A stretch of 64,000 nucleotides of DNA from CAMAVH01 sp046297835. GTDB lineage: Bacteria > Pseudomonadota > Alphaproteobacteria > SMXQ01. The stretch is from positions 186,001 to 250,000 of the forward strand of contig JBKBHI010000006.1 of NCBI GenBank assembly GCA_046297835.1. Direction: 5' to 3'. This document shows, in pieces, positions 63,675 through 64,000 of this stretch (its first letter is position 1; each line of letters starts with the position of its first letter). The notes under the pieces are model-generated. The model ran no database searches. It was not told where the DNA came from and worked only from the letters and a program-made list of their open reading frames with translations. Both the position numbers and the translations under genes were made by a program.

Positions 63675-64000
63675 CGACGGGGTTCCGGCGTCGGCGCCTG
63701 CGCTTCGGCGAGCGTGACCGGATTGCCCGGCCTGACCTTGATCACCCCCTCGGTGATGACCTTGTCTCCGGCCCGCAACCCCTCTTCCACCAGCCACCCC
63801 ATCGACGTCTCGCGGCCGAGACGGACCGGCCTGGCCGTCGCCTTGCCGGCCGCATCGACCGTGTAGACGAAGGTGCCCTGCGGGCCCTGCATGACGGCGC
63901 GCTGCGGAACGGCGATGCCGTCATGCAATATCAACCCGCTGACGATGACCTGCACGAACTGACCCGGGAGCAGCGCGCCATCCGGGTTCGGCACGAACGC
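63671..64000 (-). CDS. RND efflux periplasmic adaptor (membrane fusion protein), C-terminal part
   Basis: The last 109 residues are visible; the gene continues beyond 64000. PNPDGALLPGQFVQVIVSG is the typical beta-barrel end of AcrA/MexA adaptors, followed by VPQRAVMQGPQGTFVYTVDAAGKATARPVRLG and LRAGDKVITEGVIKVRPGNPV, the membrane-proximal domain. Its stop overlaps the ATG of the RND permease gene (ATGA type), so the two are translationally coupled. Confidence 0.93.
   Translation of the reverse strand, partial: AFVPNPDGALLPGQFVQVIVSGLILHDGIAVPQRAVMQGPQGTFVYTVDAAGKATARPVRLGRETSMGWLVEEGLRAGDKVITEGVIKVRPGNPVTLAEAQAPTPEPRR

Overview
The window reads as chromosomal DNA of a GC-rich alphaproteobacterium, most probably of the order Hyphomicrobiales (Rhizobiales). 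Reasons: a CcrM-type GANTC methyltransferase, 32-bp REP-like palindromes of a kind common in that order, an expanded set of Bug/TctC binding proteins, and the alphaproteobacterial trio DUF3489-DUF2924-large serine recombinase. Family or genus cannot be fixed from the sequence alone.

Layout. (1) 1-20 kb is mostly household DNA: a partial AAA ATPase, an orphan Bug protein, a heme-binding propeller protein, ccrM, rnhB, a radical SAM protein, a bacterial voltage-gated sodium channel, moaB, a soluble lytic transglycosylase, a family-4 uracil-DNA glycosylase and ETF-ubiquinone oxidoreductase. Eight copies of one REP-like palindrome lie here (5.1-12.4 kb) and I saw none elsewhere. This part is interrupted by an AT-rich gene with a PD-(D/E)XK-like C-terminus (7.76-8.79 kb), a decayed GIY-YIG gene (11.3-11.6 kb) and a Bug/TENA-like/LysR islet (15.4-18.3 kb). 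(2) 20.2-48.7 kb is a large aromatic-catabolism island. It has two paralogous Fe3+-type ABC systems, each beside a Rieske oxygenase of the phthalate dioxygenase type, plus a bicupin protein, EutA without EutBC, an MFS transporter and an IclR regulator. A 15-kb one-direction gene run follows: ABC ATPase, permease, RidA, LigB-type extradiol dioxygenase, LigJ-type hydratase, three RraA/LigK-type lyases, two near-identical class II aldolases flanking a Bug-TctAB transporter and an amidohydrolase, and a Gfo/Idh/MocA dehydrogenase. (3) 48.7-53.6 kb is a graveyard of mobile DNA: a secretin tail, an Rhs core tail, a phage terminase tail, and the DUF3489-DUF2924-recombinase trio. (4) 53.6-58.0 kb holds LeuC/LeuD-like aconitase-family genes with altered motifs, another Bug protein and a LysR regulator. 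(5) 58.4-64 kb holds TolC, a universal stress protein and an RND pump with its adaptor, cut by the window edge.

How the island may work (inference): ABC and TctAB transporters import an aromatic acid. A Rieske oxygenase makes a cis-dihydrodiol, the Gfo/Idh enzyme rearomatises it, and a class II aldolase-fold protein or the amidohydrolase decarboxylates it. The LigB-type enzyme cleaves the ring, the LigJ-type hydratase and an RraA/LigK-type aldolase finish to central metabolites. No Rieske reductase and no LigA subunit are visible, so the pathway is incomplete here or the substrate differs from phthalate.

Signals of special note: six GANTC sites and two DnaA-box-like sequences upstream of ccrM; an ABC ATPase whose only sensible start codon is ATC; a clear sigma-70-type promoter with a palindrome between its hexamers; and a 650-bp gene-conversion tract between the two aldolase genes.
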